From assembly GCA_022606135.1 (NCBI GenBank), contig JABYQN010000016.1, forward strand, positions 605,783 through 669,782: a DNA stretch of 64,000 nt, read 5' to 3'. The notes under the pieces were generated by a model. The model was given only the letters and a program-made list of their open reading frames with translations, was not told where the DNA came from and searched no databases. The stretch is from Fomes fomentarius (Eukaryota; Basidiomycota; Agaricomycetes; Polyporales; Polyporaceae). Of the stretch, positions 49,599-61,458 are shown piece by piece. The position numbers and the translations under genes were made by a program. The stretch's first letter is position 1; every line of letters begins with the position of its first letter.

Positions 49599-51202
49599 TT
49601 ACTTTTTGATACGGATGGACTCGATGGCGATGAAGCCAGTAGTGTCAGTCGGCTCAAAGCCACCAAGCTCGTCCATGGAAGATTGCTTCTCATCATAGAG
49701 CCCCTATGCTGCTCCGTTAGCCCCATCGCGCCTGACCAGTAATTCAGACACACTCACCTCATCAGACGAACGGCCCTCGACGACGACGTTTCCTTTGTAC
49801 AACTTCAGGCGCACAACACCATTCACGGTCTGCTGGCTGGCAGGGATCGCGCTGACGATGAACTCCCGCTCAGGAGTGAACCAGTGGCCGTTGTACAGGA
49901 TGCGGCTCAGCTCGACAGTGAGGAACTGGTCCCGGAGCGCACGCACGTTCCGATCGAGCGTGAGGCCCTCGAGGTCGACATGCGCAGCGCGGAGGATGGT
50001 CGCGCCAGGGGATTCATAACAGCCACGGCTCTTCACGCCAATGAACCGGTTCTCGACGATATCGATGCGGCCGATACCGTGCTTACGCGCGAGCGCGTTG
50101 AGTGCCAGGAAGATCTCGACGCCGTCGGTGTACTCCTTGTTCTGATCGGGCACAGTGACCTTCACTGGTAGACCAGCAGCAAACTCAACCGAGATGCGCT
50201 GAGGAGTCTGAGGAGCCTGCTCGGGGTCGACGGTGAGCTTCCACATATCTGCGGGAGGAGTGATGTCCGGGTCCTCGAGGATGCCGGCTTCGTAGGAGAT
50301 GTGAAAGAGGTTTTCGTCTGTCGACCACGGCTTCGCAGCGGTTTGCTGAACGGGGATCTGCTTCTCCGCAGCGTAGGTGAGGAGGGCCTGACGGCCCGCG
50401 AATCGGTGATAGAACTCTACATGAATGCATTAAACGCGGTGATTTCAGGACGTAGTGACCAACAAACATACCCGGGATACGCCACGGCGCGATGACCTTG
50501 ATGTCGGGCTTGAGGCCATAGAAGGCGAGCTCAAAGCGGACTTGGTCATTGCCCTTGCCCGTACACCCGTGCGAGACGTAGTCGCAGCCTTCCTTGTCTG
50601 CGATGGCCATCATACCGCGGGCGATAACTGGTCGCGCGAGCGAAGTGCCAAGAAGGTAGACGTTCTGGCTTACACCTTAGTTTGATCGCGATGTGTCCGA
50701 GGAATTATGACGAACCTCATAGATGCAGTTCGCCTGGAGCGCAGGGTAGATGAGCTCGGTGATGAACTCCTTCTTGAGGTCCTGGATTCGATAACAAGAG
50801 GGCGGACATGCATATTCAACGAATCGGGGACATATCGGTGTAGTGCAACATACCTCGAGGAAGAATTTCTTCGCGCCGACACTGAGAGCCTTCTTCCGCG
50901 CAGCCTCAAAGTCCTTTCAAATCCAATCGCATTCAGCGTCCCGAAAACCCCCTGACGAGAAGATGCAAGTAAAACCTGCGTACCTCCTCCTGGCCGACAT
51001 CGGCCATGAATGCGTAGACCTCATATCCTTGCTCGATGAGCCACGCAAGGATGCATGAAGTATCTGGTCGAGGGAGATCGCGTTTATGCGCACGCGCGAT
51101 GCAGATCAGTGCTCATCATTCGCTGCGATCGCGACATAGACATCGGCACGCACCAAGACCACCAGAGTACGCGAGCAGCACACGGCCCTTCGACTCAGAC
51201 AT
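49599..51202 (-). CDS. ARG1: Argininosuccinate synthase
   Basis: Condenses citrulline and aspartate with ATP to argininosuccinate, the penultimate step of arginine synthesis, in the cytosol. Seven exons: 51154-51202, 50984-51063, 50854-50913, 50716-50781, 50472-50664, 49758-50416, 49599-49703. They join exactly to 403 residues, the usual length. Start MSESKGRV at 51202. Seen: the ATP pyrophosphatase loop [15 protein letters not shown] (split by intron 1), [14 protein letters not shown], the signature [19 protein letters not shown] (substrate binding), [31 protein letters not shown] and [13 protein letters not shown]. All expected active-site blocks are present and the frame is intact. High confidence. 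Confidence 0.97.
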
Positions 51203-51856
51203 TCTGGCAGGAAGTGAAACTTGGGAGGAGGGTGAGGAGAGGAGGGAAGGAGGATGGAGGGCTGGAAGATGACTCGGTCGCGCGAGCCAGGCTCAAGAGC
51301 TGTGGCTGAAATTGAAGTCGGCAGAAATTTCCGACAGCCAGATTAGGAAACGCGTCATCTACACGCGTCTGGACGCGTTCGGTCACGCGCGTTGTCACAA
51401 AAGCTCGAACGAAGATGAGACTGGGTGAGTTCCAGAGATGCGAGCATAGCTGTACGCATAGAAGGAAAAAGAGAATCGAATTAATGGATTAGGGGGCCAG
51501 ATGCCTAGAAATAGGGATACAACAACAATGCTGTCCATCGTTCGACAAGGTCCGTTGCGAGATGGATGGTTGAAATGGGAGGGAAAGAGTCCATGCAGAT
51601 CTGATATAGACAGGCAACAGCGAGAAGCTGCAGAGAGGCGCAAGAGAGTGTGTACGAAACAGAGTCGATGAGAGATGGAGGGCGAAACAATATATAAGTG
51701 GAAGAGACGTGCGGGATATCCTGACGACAGACAATGGTGGGTGCAGATGCGCTCATGACGGTCATGAAGTCGTGTAGTGATAGCGGGACCTGTGCCAAGA
51801 AACTGTATAGATACAGTACAGCGTGTTCGTTCGGATCGTGATAAATATGTGCTTAT
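51203..51856. other. Intergenic, ARG1 upstream region
   Basis: 5' region of ARG1 and 3' region of the kinase gene, both on the minus strand. No gene seen. Confidence 0.55.
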
Positions 51857-53949
51857 TCATCGCGGAGAGGTCTGCCTCCCGTTCACCTTCGTCGCCTTCG
51901 CATACGGGGATGCAGGTGGGGTCCCTTGTTGGGTTGTGTTCGTCGCACGGACGCCACAGTCGGCCGGAGCAAGGTCTCCACACTTGATATGCGTCCTGCG
52001 AACAGAGGCATCAGCATGGTGAAGTCAAAGAAATAAAAAAGGAAGTACGGACCTCATGCCACAGTCGTCACATTCTAGTACAGGCTTCCAGCCAAGCCGT
52101 TTCGCACACACATCACACTTCGCGCTCAGAAGCGTGCTCGAGAAGAACAGCTCCAACGGGCTCCAAAGTGCCTCCGTCGAGCGTGTGGGAGACTGACTCC
52201 GGCTCTGTGCACCATGCGACTCCCGTCCGCCAGACCCGCGCTTCGATCCCGGTTTGATGAGCGTAAAGCGGTGAACCATCGGGAGCACTGCAGACCCTCG
52301 GATAGTCGATCCACCTTCGGTAGCATTAGCGAGGGACATGATGCTCGACGACGCAGTGTGGTACGACTCGATCGAGAGTAAAGACTCCGATGTCGTCGAT
52401 GTCGTCGGAGTTGGCCCATGCGCACCCGTGGCGATTGGGTGGGACGTCAGATCATCAGACCCGTTGGGATTAGGGGAGGGTCGGATAGTCATAATCGACG
52501 AAAGTGATGGCGGCACGGTATCCGTATAGTTCACCGAGTGTCCACGGACCACCGTCGTACTGTAATCCGAATAAGTGCTTGAAGTGCTGTCTATGAGTGG
52601 CTGCGCGCTGTTGTTGCTCTTGTTGTCTGGTTTTGGTCAGCATCGCGATATTGCCTTAGTCACAACACAGTATAAACTTACCATCAGTCCCTTCACTCCA
52701 GGTGCGGTGCAGGTCAAGTTTACTAAGCCCTTCCACAGCTTTCGCGAACTCATCATCGCTGTCCTCGTCGCTGGAGTGGGAGGCTGCCGCTTTGGGAGTG
52801 GCGGACGGCTGCCTAACACCCATTCCGAAGCTAGGGATGCGTGGTGCGGCGCCGGGTCTGCGGATCCCAGTCATGAACTTGACAGTACCCAGATGGATGT
52901 CGTCTTCCGAGGGCCGTGCGAGCACCTCAGCCTCAATCTCCCGAAGTCGGTCCAATATCTCCCGCGTATTCGGTCGCTGGCTAGGAACCTGAGCGAGACA
53001 ATCCAGAGTAAGGGTGATGAACCCAGGGGGGCAACCAGGGCTCGCCAGCCGTCGGACCTCATCTTCATCGATGTTGAACAAGGGTGGTGTGCGGCGGAAC
53101 GTATGATCATCCGCGAGCTTACGGGCAGCAATCTCGCAGAAGATGACACCAAGGGAGAATATATCCGTGGGGAGGTCGAATTCGTTGCCAAGCAGGATCT
53201 CAGGAGACATGTACGAATCTGTGCCGCAGAACGTGAGACGCTTGCTCTCCTCTTCGTTGCGCGCCGCGATGCGTGCGAACCCGAAGTCGGTGATCTTCAG
53301 ACGGCCGTTCGCAGTTACCAAGAGGTTTTCGCCCTTGAGGTCTCGGTGTATGCACTTGCGTGCGTGGAGGTATGCAAGTGCACGGGCAATATCCGTTGCG
53401 AAAGACATCCGGAGTCGCCACGGGAAGGGTTTGGTCTTGTCATGGATGTACATGCGGAGGTTGCCATTCTCAATGAATTCGGATATGATGAAGATGCGTC
53501 CGTCGGGGGCGCGAGATAGGCCAAGATAGAGAACCACATTGGGGTGGCGAGCCTCCCTGCAGCAGGGATGGCTTGATTGGCGAACGCGACCACAGTACAG
53601 TAGGAAACCACTCACTTCATCAACCGCCATTCACGCTCAAAATACTTCGCGACGTCGTAGTCGTTGGAGGGCAGTACCTCCTTAATCGCGACATCTATTC
53701 CCAAGTAGGTCGCTATGAGATTGTATACCGATGTCAGCTTTACCGCACAGCGACCCGACTTGGCGTCCGCCTCCAGCCCCGAGGCTTCCTGAGATCCACT
53801 CACCCTTGTAGACATTGCCAAACGAACCCGAGCCAAGCTTCTTCCAGTCACCCTTTACGTCCTAAACGACCGAATCGGCTCCAGCAGGCACCGGAGAGGA
53901 CACCAGTACGCACCTCGAACGGGATGACATCAAAGGCATCGGAGTGCAT
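51857..53949 (-). CDS. TKL-like protein kinase with C-terminal C1-like zinc domain
   Basis: Six exons: 53914-53949, 53804-53861, 53616-53712, 52682-53556, 52053-52626, 51857-51995, giving 592 residues. Start MHSDAFDVIPFE at 53949. Seen: glycine loop LGSGSFGNVYK (residues 21-31), VAIKEVLPS with Lys42, CIHRDLKGENLL (His134-Asp136), DFG at 154-156, SYMSPEILLG and SLGVIFCEIAARKL, so the kinase should be active. The motif mix resembles tyrosine-kinase-like/LISK groups. A Ser/Thr/Pro-rich linker follows (about 320-510), then a zinc domain with Cys526, 529, 541, 544, His549, Cys552 and Cys560 in C1 order, with the loop between the second and third Cys shorter than usual. The His that normally opens a C1 domain may be that in MVHRFTLIKPG, separated from the rest by an insert. 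Diacylglycerol binding is not implied. Substrates unknown. Confidence 0.9.
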
Positions 53950-54357
53950 CTTGATCTCGTTCTAGTGCGCCAGTTCGCTGTGGATAACCCCCGTGTGTGT
54001 TTCGTGGACCTCGAGGGCGAAGAGAAGGAGTGGTGTGAAACGGTCTCAGGCGTGTAGGCACCTGGCCGTCGTCGTTGGGAATGCTGGAGGCGGTGGTGGG
54101 GAGGACTAAGCCAGGATGAGCCTCTGCCACTGACCGGCACTGTGACAGTTGCGAGTCACATTCCGTCACCGAGCACGTCCGGAACGCCCGGTCCGGCTCG
54201 GAGGAATAACAGACGAGTCCGGTCGGGGGACTCGATTTGGGTTGAGCGCTTCAGAATCATAGCCCGCCGTTGACTCGGAGTTCCGTGCACATCGTTGCGA
54301 ATTTTTCCGAAAGTAAAACAATGTTCATTCAAGTGGCGTAAAGTAGCTACGAGTCCA
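53950..54357. other. Intergenic, kinase upstream region
   Basis: 5' region of the kinase and 3' region of the permease. No gene seen. Confidence 0.5.
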
Positions 54358-56792
54358 CTATGATGATGAGGCCTCCTGTTGGCTCACCCGAGCAACTGCA
54401 GTTTTTTTCAACTCGGTCGAGTCAACAGAGGTTGAAGGCCGTTCGGAAAGTGATCCCGCATTGAGCTTCTCGATCGTAGGTATAGGCCCCGTGAACCAGT
54501 GCACCCTCCGTACTTCGGGAAATAGTACCATATCAGCGAGAGCACCAGGACCCCTCCAAGGACCACCTGCGGTGGCGCAACAACGATCAGGAATGCTGAA
54601 ACGCAATGACATCATGATCGGAAACACGTACGACGGTGTAGTTCATATCAGCCACATCAGGTCCTGGAGACGTAGGGAAGAGGAAAACAATGCCCATGAA
54701 TGTCATCCATAAGATAGAGATGACCCCGCATGGGACGCTGAACCAGCCGAGGTTGAACGGCCCTGGCTCAAGATCGTTCTGCCCAAGGAAACGCGCAGCA
54801 ATGGGGATCGCATATGCTGGTAGCGATATCATCAGCTATTCATCCTGAACTGGCGGAGATGGTGGGTGGACACACCGACGTAGAGGGCGGTGATGGACAT
54901 CGCGAAAATGGCATTGATTGCTGCGTCTCCCGCAAAAGCAAGGAGTCCAAGCAATATTGAGCCGATCGCAACAAACCATACCGTGTTGACGGGCGTCCCT
55001 GTGTAACCATTCATGCGGTAGAGGTACTTGGAGAATGGCAGCGCTCCGTCACGAGAGAAGGCGAACGACTGGCGAGAGGCGGCTAACACCATGCTCGAGC
55101 CCATCATGTATCTAGTCATCGGCAAAATGTGAGTGCGAGGAAGACTTCGCATCGAAGACGTTCACCACGTACTGTACGATGACCACGATGGCCCATACCG
55201 CTAGAGTGCCCTTTTGCCCGAAACTGTTGAAGAATATCTCTGCCATTGGTTGACCAATGGGGCTGTTCATGATAGCATCCAAATCGGTGCCCATACAGAA
55301 AGCCAGAACCATATTTATCGCTGTTGGATAAGTGAGAAATGTGCTCCCAATGATGCCTGGTAAGATCATACCCCATCCGAGCACGCCAGCAATGCCGATA
55401 GCATATACGATAGCCCATGGGACTGCGACCGCGGCGTTGGATGCCTCTTCGCTGATATGAACGCTGGAGTCGAAGGAGCCTGGCCAGCTTGCCGTCAACC
55501 GCAGTACAGAGCTTGGAGCCACCTTTCACTTACAGATCGTCCATAGTGGGGAGAGGAAGCTCAGAATGAATGCAAAGCCATTCGACCAACCACTAACTGT
55601 TCTCAAACATCGAATCAAATGGGTGTCAGCCAATGAGTCCAATAAACACACCATTTGTGAAGTTGCCTAGTGCATAAGACGCAGTGTTCCGGAACTCCTT
55701 CGGCGTAGCTGCAGGCAACGCAATAATGACAGCGAAACAGAGCCTGTGAGACCCAAGGTCAGCCGGAAAATAGTCGTCCCTGAAGAGACGATCATACATA
55801 CAGAACGTTGAGAACAACGTAGACCGTCTGCAGCCTCGCGAGGACCCTTGTACCGAAGCAGCAGATCGCAGCGTGCGACAAGACCACTGCACAGTATACA
55901 CCACTATGATCGCTGTCAGTGTTGGAGGTGGAAGCATGAGTAAGGTCCTTACAAAGTGTGAGCGTTGGTTGCGATATACGTCTGTCCCGATCCGATACTC
56001 GCTGCAGCGGTGATCTGGACGGCACATCCCCAGTCTATGGAGGCGACTGAGGCTATTGATCCTATGGTATTAGCGTCTATCAGAGGGTGGTGAGTGGAAA
56101 CTACTCAAGTAGGTGATCGTAGAATGCTACCGTACATCCAACTATCCACGCAAGCAGGTTACGCCATCGTGGCGAGGATAGCGAATGTGTCCAGAAGTAC
56201 AGCTGATAAGTGGGACAAGACGGTCCTCAGTAAGATGAAGAGACTTATGGTGGTAGGTTTACTAACCCCTCCAGATGTAGGAGCCGCAGATGCGAGTTCC
56301 GCCATTGACATTCCAACGAATAGGATGAAGATACTCGCGACCAGCCACTATCCAAGCTTGTCAGTGACAATGCACGATTCTCTTCGTTGAAAGCGCAACA
56401 TACACCCCATACCATCGCTGACGGGCCTCCGTCAGGGATGGAATACACGAGGACAGAGCTGAGAGGACCGCGGTCAGTGACGGACTCCAAATGATGCGTG
56501 ACCGAACTCACGCAATGGATGGAAGGAGGCCGATGATACTGAACGCAATACCAAACGTCTGGTAGCATAGATACGTATCAGTCGGTGCTCGCTGGGGTAT
56601 TCCGGAACCAGTACACCGGTCAAGTTCAAGGATCGCAGTGTACCATCGGAGCACGCCATTGATCCAGGACACAGCACTCACCTCCAGTCCCGTAAACGCC
56701 CTCTTGAACTCCTGCTTGTAGCCCAAGCTTGCGAGAAGTTCCTCGTCCGTCCGCTCGATCGCGGTCTTCTGCTTCTGCCTCTCCGCCGACAT
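54358..56792 (-). CDS. Amino-acid/GABA permease (APC superfamily), one frame break in the last exon
   Basis: Plasma-membrane or vacuolar proton-coupled amino-acid transporter of the GABA/choline permease group; the substrate cannot be fixed from sequence. Thirteen exons: 56682-56792, 56512-56558, 56404-56458, 56267-56347, 56136-56202, 55953-56076, 55802-55903, 55652-55743, 55534-55596, 55173-55479, 54876-55111, 54632-54816, 54358-54566. About 559 residues when continuous. Seen: DEELLASLGYKQEFKRAF N-terminal motif, FGIAFSIIGLLPS, GGPSAMVWG, MSMAELASAAPTSGG, SSPRWRNLLAWIVGYAN, DSSVHISEEASNAAVAVPWA, GSSMVLAASRQSFAFSRDGA and IPIAARFLG, with about twelve hydrophobic spans. Start at 56792; an earlier in-frame extension lacks an ATG. 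Odd: near 54504-54509 one base is missing in a G run (KYGG then VHWFTGP is the family order). Without it the protein ends early with an unrelated tail after the last membrane span. Confidence 0.88.
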
Positions 56793-57643
56793 CGTGGAAG
56801 TGCTCAACTGAGTGATGCCGCCCGCTTGCGAAATTTGACTGCTGGACACTGCGGGAACCGCGGGGTCTGTGCGCCGGTCATGGGTCGCGTAACGAGTTTA
56901 TACGAGCCTTCTGGAGACGCGCCTGCCCCACACAGTACACTTGGGCAACAAAGTTCTTATCTCCAATCGCGCGCTTGATGATAAGGAATCACGGATGTCA
57001 TTGTCTGTATGGACCTGAGAGCGGCTTCTGAGCATGCGGGGTTCGTGAGATGCGCTCGCCCGCTCAGATTTGAATGATCCGTGCATGGAACATTTTGACA
57101 ATCAGCCACATCGAGGAGCCGAGTTGACATGGTATGGGTCGATTGCTTTGTGGGAGGGGACAGCGGAGAGAGAGCGGGTCAACCCAGCGTTTGGTAGCTC
57201 CTGGTTACTTACCACTGAAGGCAACACGATAGCGTATCTGAGCAGCTGGGGCCTCGTTCGAGTGCCCGCTCGCTGTCACTGTCAGAAGTGGTGTAGCGTC
57301 GTGTATCAGAGCTGGTCATGGCTGACTGCGTGCCGGCATAGCAGTGGGGCAGCTTCCTTGCATGCGAATTGGTGCCGGCATCGTGGGATTGTCTGCGTCG
57401 AACATGGAACAGAATGATTGGCGCCTGACCACGGTGGCCTTCACAAGGAGAGGACTTCCTTTCTAAGTAGGTGACGTAGTTCAGAGCCAATCACCCGCAA
57501 CCGCGCGCGGTGCACGACGACTCGAGTCGCCGCTGTGGATTGAGTTCCAGCGTAGCCTTGATATCGAGAGGATTGTCATTCTCACTCGGGTGCCAACGAG
57601 GGTGCACTGTTTGCTAGCGAGATAAGATGATACGATAGCGAGA
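56793..57643. other. Intergenic, permease upstream region
   Basis: 5' region of the permease and 3' region of the MLKL-like gene. No gene seen. Confidence 0.5.
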
Positions 57644-60600
57644 TCATTCCTCGAAGTCTTCCGCATGCAATTGTACATAATTCAGAAACCCGTACGTCCT
57701 GAATGACATTTGCCGTTAGCTTCTCTCCTTCCCATGAGGTTAACAAGTGGTGTACCACTCACACATCCAGCAAAGCGAAGCATTTGAATGCGCTCGGATC
57801 GAGCTGTGGAGGCTTTTCTCCAGTCGGCAGGGGTTTAGGTACAGGCGTCTGCGAGAAGTACGGCTCGTGGCTCTTGTCCCCTGACGTCAAGAGATAGAAC
57901 ACCCTCGGTGCGAGGTCTTGTCCTGGGATGAGTCTGCCCATTTCGCCGCCGCCGCCGCCGCCGAATGGTTGGTGGCCGAACTGCCCAGGAAAACCACGCT
58001 GGGAGTGAGAATGGGACTGGAAACCATGCATCCCACCCCCGCGAGTGGGGCCGCCCACAGAGGCCGGCCAGTATTGAACCTTGCGCAAGTCGCGCACACG
58101 GAAGCGCTGGTCCGAACCCACCCTAGTTACTGTAGGTGCATCAGGAAGGTTAGACATGGGTAGACATGGGTAGACGATAAGGAAATACTGACTGAGAATG
58201 AGTTCTTCGGGATTTATTCCGTGCGCTTCGGCAATGGGTTTCCCTGAATCAAGCAAGTAGTTCCAGGCATCATGTATCCGAGTGACCTCCGTCGTATGCA
58301 CAACGTGGATACGGATATCCGCCTCTGGAGACACCACGACGGTCCATCTGCGTCATAGTCATTACACGATATTTTCAGAGCAAAACGGTACTGAGGTGCT
58401 CACCCGAATATTCCACCAGGGAGCTCGAACGAAGCAAGGTCATCCCACTTCCGAACCCCATACTGCCAGCCTCCCTGGTTGCCTTCAATGACATCCTTGG
58501 TCTCCAAGTTCACAGATCCCTGTTCCAAGACGTTGCAAAGAAGGACGAACTCTCCCCAGTTCTTCTCGTCGGACCCTCGGCCCTTTGGGATGTACCCGAG
58601 ATCACCGACGGAGAACTTGTGCGGGATGATGTCGTCGTTCGCGAACCAAGCCTGCTGATGCGTATTAGCAGCGATAGCAGCCTTCCGTATCTGTCGGAGA
58701 GTGACTGGAGGCTCGTCAAACGCTGTTTCGTCGTCATCAAGAGAGCCGAGGAGTTTGTGGAGGCGATCTTGGACGGTGGAGATGTTGTCCGCATTTGGCA
58801 AGAGCGCGCGAGCGAGGATTGTGAGGTGGTTGACCTTGAGCTGCATGCCCACCGTGGCTGTAGGTGAATATGAGCGTGGATCATATCGGCAGAAGCCAAG
58901 GTCGCCTACCGTCAGAGTCCTTCTCTACAGGCTGTTTGGGAGGGAGCCCGCGATTGGGGAGAATCTGTGGACATTCTCAGCGAAGTTAGGGTGGAAGTTT
59001 GTTAGCAAGATCACTGACCTTCAGGTAGACGTCACGGATAGAATGTGCTAGTCCGTAGTTTCTCCATGATACGACACTGTCAATTTCCGGCGGGGCAGAC
59101 CCATGACGACTGTCTGTTCTGCGTCAATCCGATAGGTAGAGCTCTGGCGATCCATCATGTAAGCTATACGTCTAGGTCCCTATCGTGATGTGGTACATAC
59201 TTCGATGTAGTCTTGAATCTTCGACTCAGAAAGATCGAGCTGCTGTTGAAGGTAGAGGGCAGCATCCTAATCGGAGATGGCACAGTTATTTTCGTAACCA
59301 AGAGTGACTGGATGGGGACTGACCAGGGTATCTCGGTACTTCATATGAGTCAGAATGAGTGTGTGAGCAATCCAACATGCATGAAGCCACGTACAAAGCG
59401 GAGAATCAGCTGAGCGCACTGCGCAAGACTTGCATTTCTCAAAGCGTCGAGTAGCATAGCCTGGGGAAGGCGTGTTTGCACTTCCAAGTCTCAGTTCAGA
59501 CCGACAGGCGTATGCATACAACAATCAAGTAGACGCACCATTGGCGAGTAGAATGAAGGAGTGGGCGTTTCGTCGTTGGAGTAACCTACCATCTGAGGAA
59601 GGTTCGGATGGCTGCCAGAAGTGAAAGTCTATCATATGGATCGAGAGAGCGAGCAGCGAGAGTCGCTTACTATACGTTTTGCAACAGCTTCACGTCCCTC
59701 ACCCATCGCTACAGTCCCATAGCGGTGAGTGCGGTGAATCCACGAGTGGTCGCAACTAATTCTGACCTTCATCGCCTTCTTGCGATCGCCCTCGTACCGT
59801 AACATGAGGGATTTATTGCCGCTGATGTCTCCCTCGACGGCGCGGCCCACCATCCGTCTTTGATTGCGCGCGATTTCCCTTTCATGCGGAACTGCGATTG
59901 ATGATACCTGTTGAACTTGATTCATGGGTTCAGTGGCATGGCGAGAGGGCGAACGCATAGAGACATACACCATGATGCTCGCTTATACCAACCTCCTCTT
60001 CTTCTACTAGATCAGAGGTGGGAGTCAACCTAAATTCGTAGTAGCTGGGGATGATAAGTTGATGAGGTCGATCGAAGGTTCTTGCTCAGGACGATGGTAG
60101 TCATTAATAGAGCTTCCAGGAGACGGTCCGTCTAGGTGTCGAAACTCGCTCTCTGCCCGGAGCTCAGAGTGATGCTACTTTGAGGTATAACTTAGGCCTC
60201 TCACCGTTGTGGAACGACTCGGACTGGCGACATGGTCAGATCCTCGACGTCTGTAATTGGGTCGGCACTTCTAGCTGTATAAACCGGCAGCCCAGTGGAT
60301 TCCGACAGGCCACGTTGAGAAATGGATAGATCCACTTTACTAACCCCATCCCTCTTGGACGGTGCGTCGCCGACGCCAGGTGTATGTGATCAATGTAGCT
60401 ATCTACAGGCCATATCAGTTTGATACACAAGGAAATATCTTCGTGAAGTACCTGAAACGCTCTTGCGGCGTCATCGAGCGCTGCGTTGTAGTCAGAGAGT
60501 GCGTTCTCAATCGTGCTCTGCGCATGGAGACGTGCACCCCATTTCTGTTCGGCCTCGTGATTCATGAAATCGTGTATGGACTTCAATACTCTATCAAAGC

Positions 60601-61014
60601 CTGTGAGCAATAGTACACGCCGCAAACGTCCGCAAGAACCGTACTCTTCGAACTTAGAGATTGCTCTCAGCAACGACGGAGGGGCAGAATCTTCATGACC
60701 CGCGATGTGGTCCCGCATGTCCACCAGCAGCGAGAGGCATCGCAGTGCCAAGCGGTGACAGTCCTGCCTATTGGTTTGCACATGCTACAAGTGTCGAACA
60801 CGTCCCAAAGATTAGCTGTACGTTATTCGAAGTGGATCGCACCGCGCACCTGGATCGTCTCGAAGATGACCAAGAGGATCCCCGCCGCTGCCTTTGCCGG
60901 GGCACATTGCAACAGGTCGGCGATCTCTTTTGCTACGTTTGAAGTGGCAATGAGTGCACTGAGGGCGTCTTTCCCGGATACTCTTCGAACCGAGATGTAG
61001 CGGATGAGCGGCAT
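57644..61014 (-). CDS. MLKL-like protein: helical bundle, degenerate kinase-like domain, conserved C-terminal region
   Basis: Nineteen exons: 60850-61014, 60645-60784, 60452-60590, 60345-60402, 60205-60274, 60030-60113, 59969-60006, 59767-59915, 59671-59708, 59539-59611, 59395-59460, 59324-59338, 59201-59266, 59019-59143, 58910-58964, 58404-58857, 58193-58347, 57763-58129, 57644-57698. About 770 residues. Residues 1-165 are amphipathic helices (LATSNVAKEIADLLQ-like, VLKSIHDFMNHEAEQ) of the MLKL N-terminal/HeLo-like type, which in other proteins can permeabilise membranes. A kinase-like lobe follows (MLRYEGDRKKAMK; YHPNLPQMVGYS; ALYLQQQLDLSESKIQDYIE) in which no HRD or DFG motif is visible, so probably a pseudokinase. 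The C-terminal 360 residues (WANDD-like, VGDLGYIPKGRG, GWTVVVSPEADI, NYVQLHAED) are typical of this basidiomycete family but of unknown role. The frame slips one base near 59064 in exon 14. The boundary of exon 6 (acceptor at 60113) is the least certain. Cell-death function is inference. Confidence 0.8.
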
Positions 61015-61458
61015 CTTCGCAGACTAACACAGCGGTACTGCTTGACGAAAGTGGGCTGTCCGCTTTTTGCTTTGAGATCGTGAACGTTGACTAGGAGCAA
61101 GTACTGTTGACATTGCGTGGGTACTTGGCAGTTCAATATGTAGCTAGCCGTGGTCGTCGGAGAGTGATGTTGTGCACTGGATTTGCCATCATCTGCCAGA
61201 AGCCACGTGGAGAGTTGATGACGCTCGATCGGTCATTAGTACTTGGGCTGTTGTTGATAAGTAGATTGTTGGATCCACCGAGCTTCGTACATGACTCTGA
61301 CTCGACATGAAATTCGAAGGTATGGTGAGACATGAGCTCCGTACATCGTAGGCGAGTTGTATCTCGATCTGATGCAGTTTACATAGAAGGATAATATGGA
61401 TAGAAAGACGAAGGTAAGATGAGGAGGGGAAATGTGCAATATGAGTTCGTGCTATCCT
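61015..61458. other. Intergenic, upstream of the MLKL-like gene
   Basis: 5' region of the MLKL-like gene and 3' region of the zinc-finger-like gene. No gene seen. Confidence 0.5.

Noticed and set aside
56793..56849. N-terminal extension of the permease
   Set aside because: The extended frame has no ATG; it starts with GTG. The conserved protein begins at the ATG at 56792.
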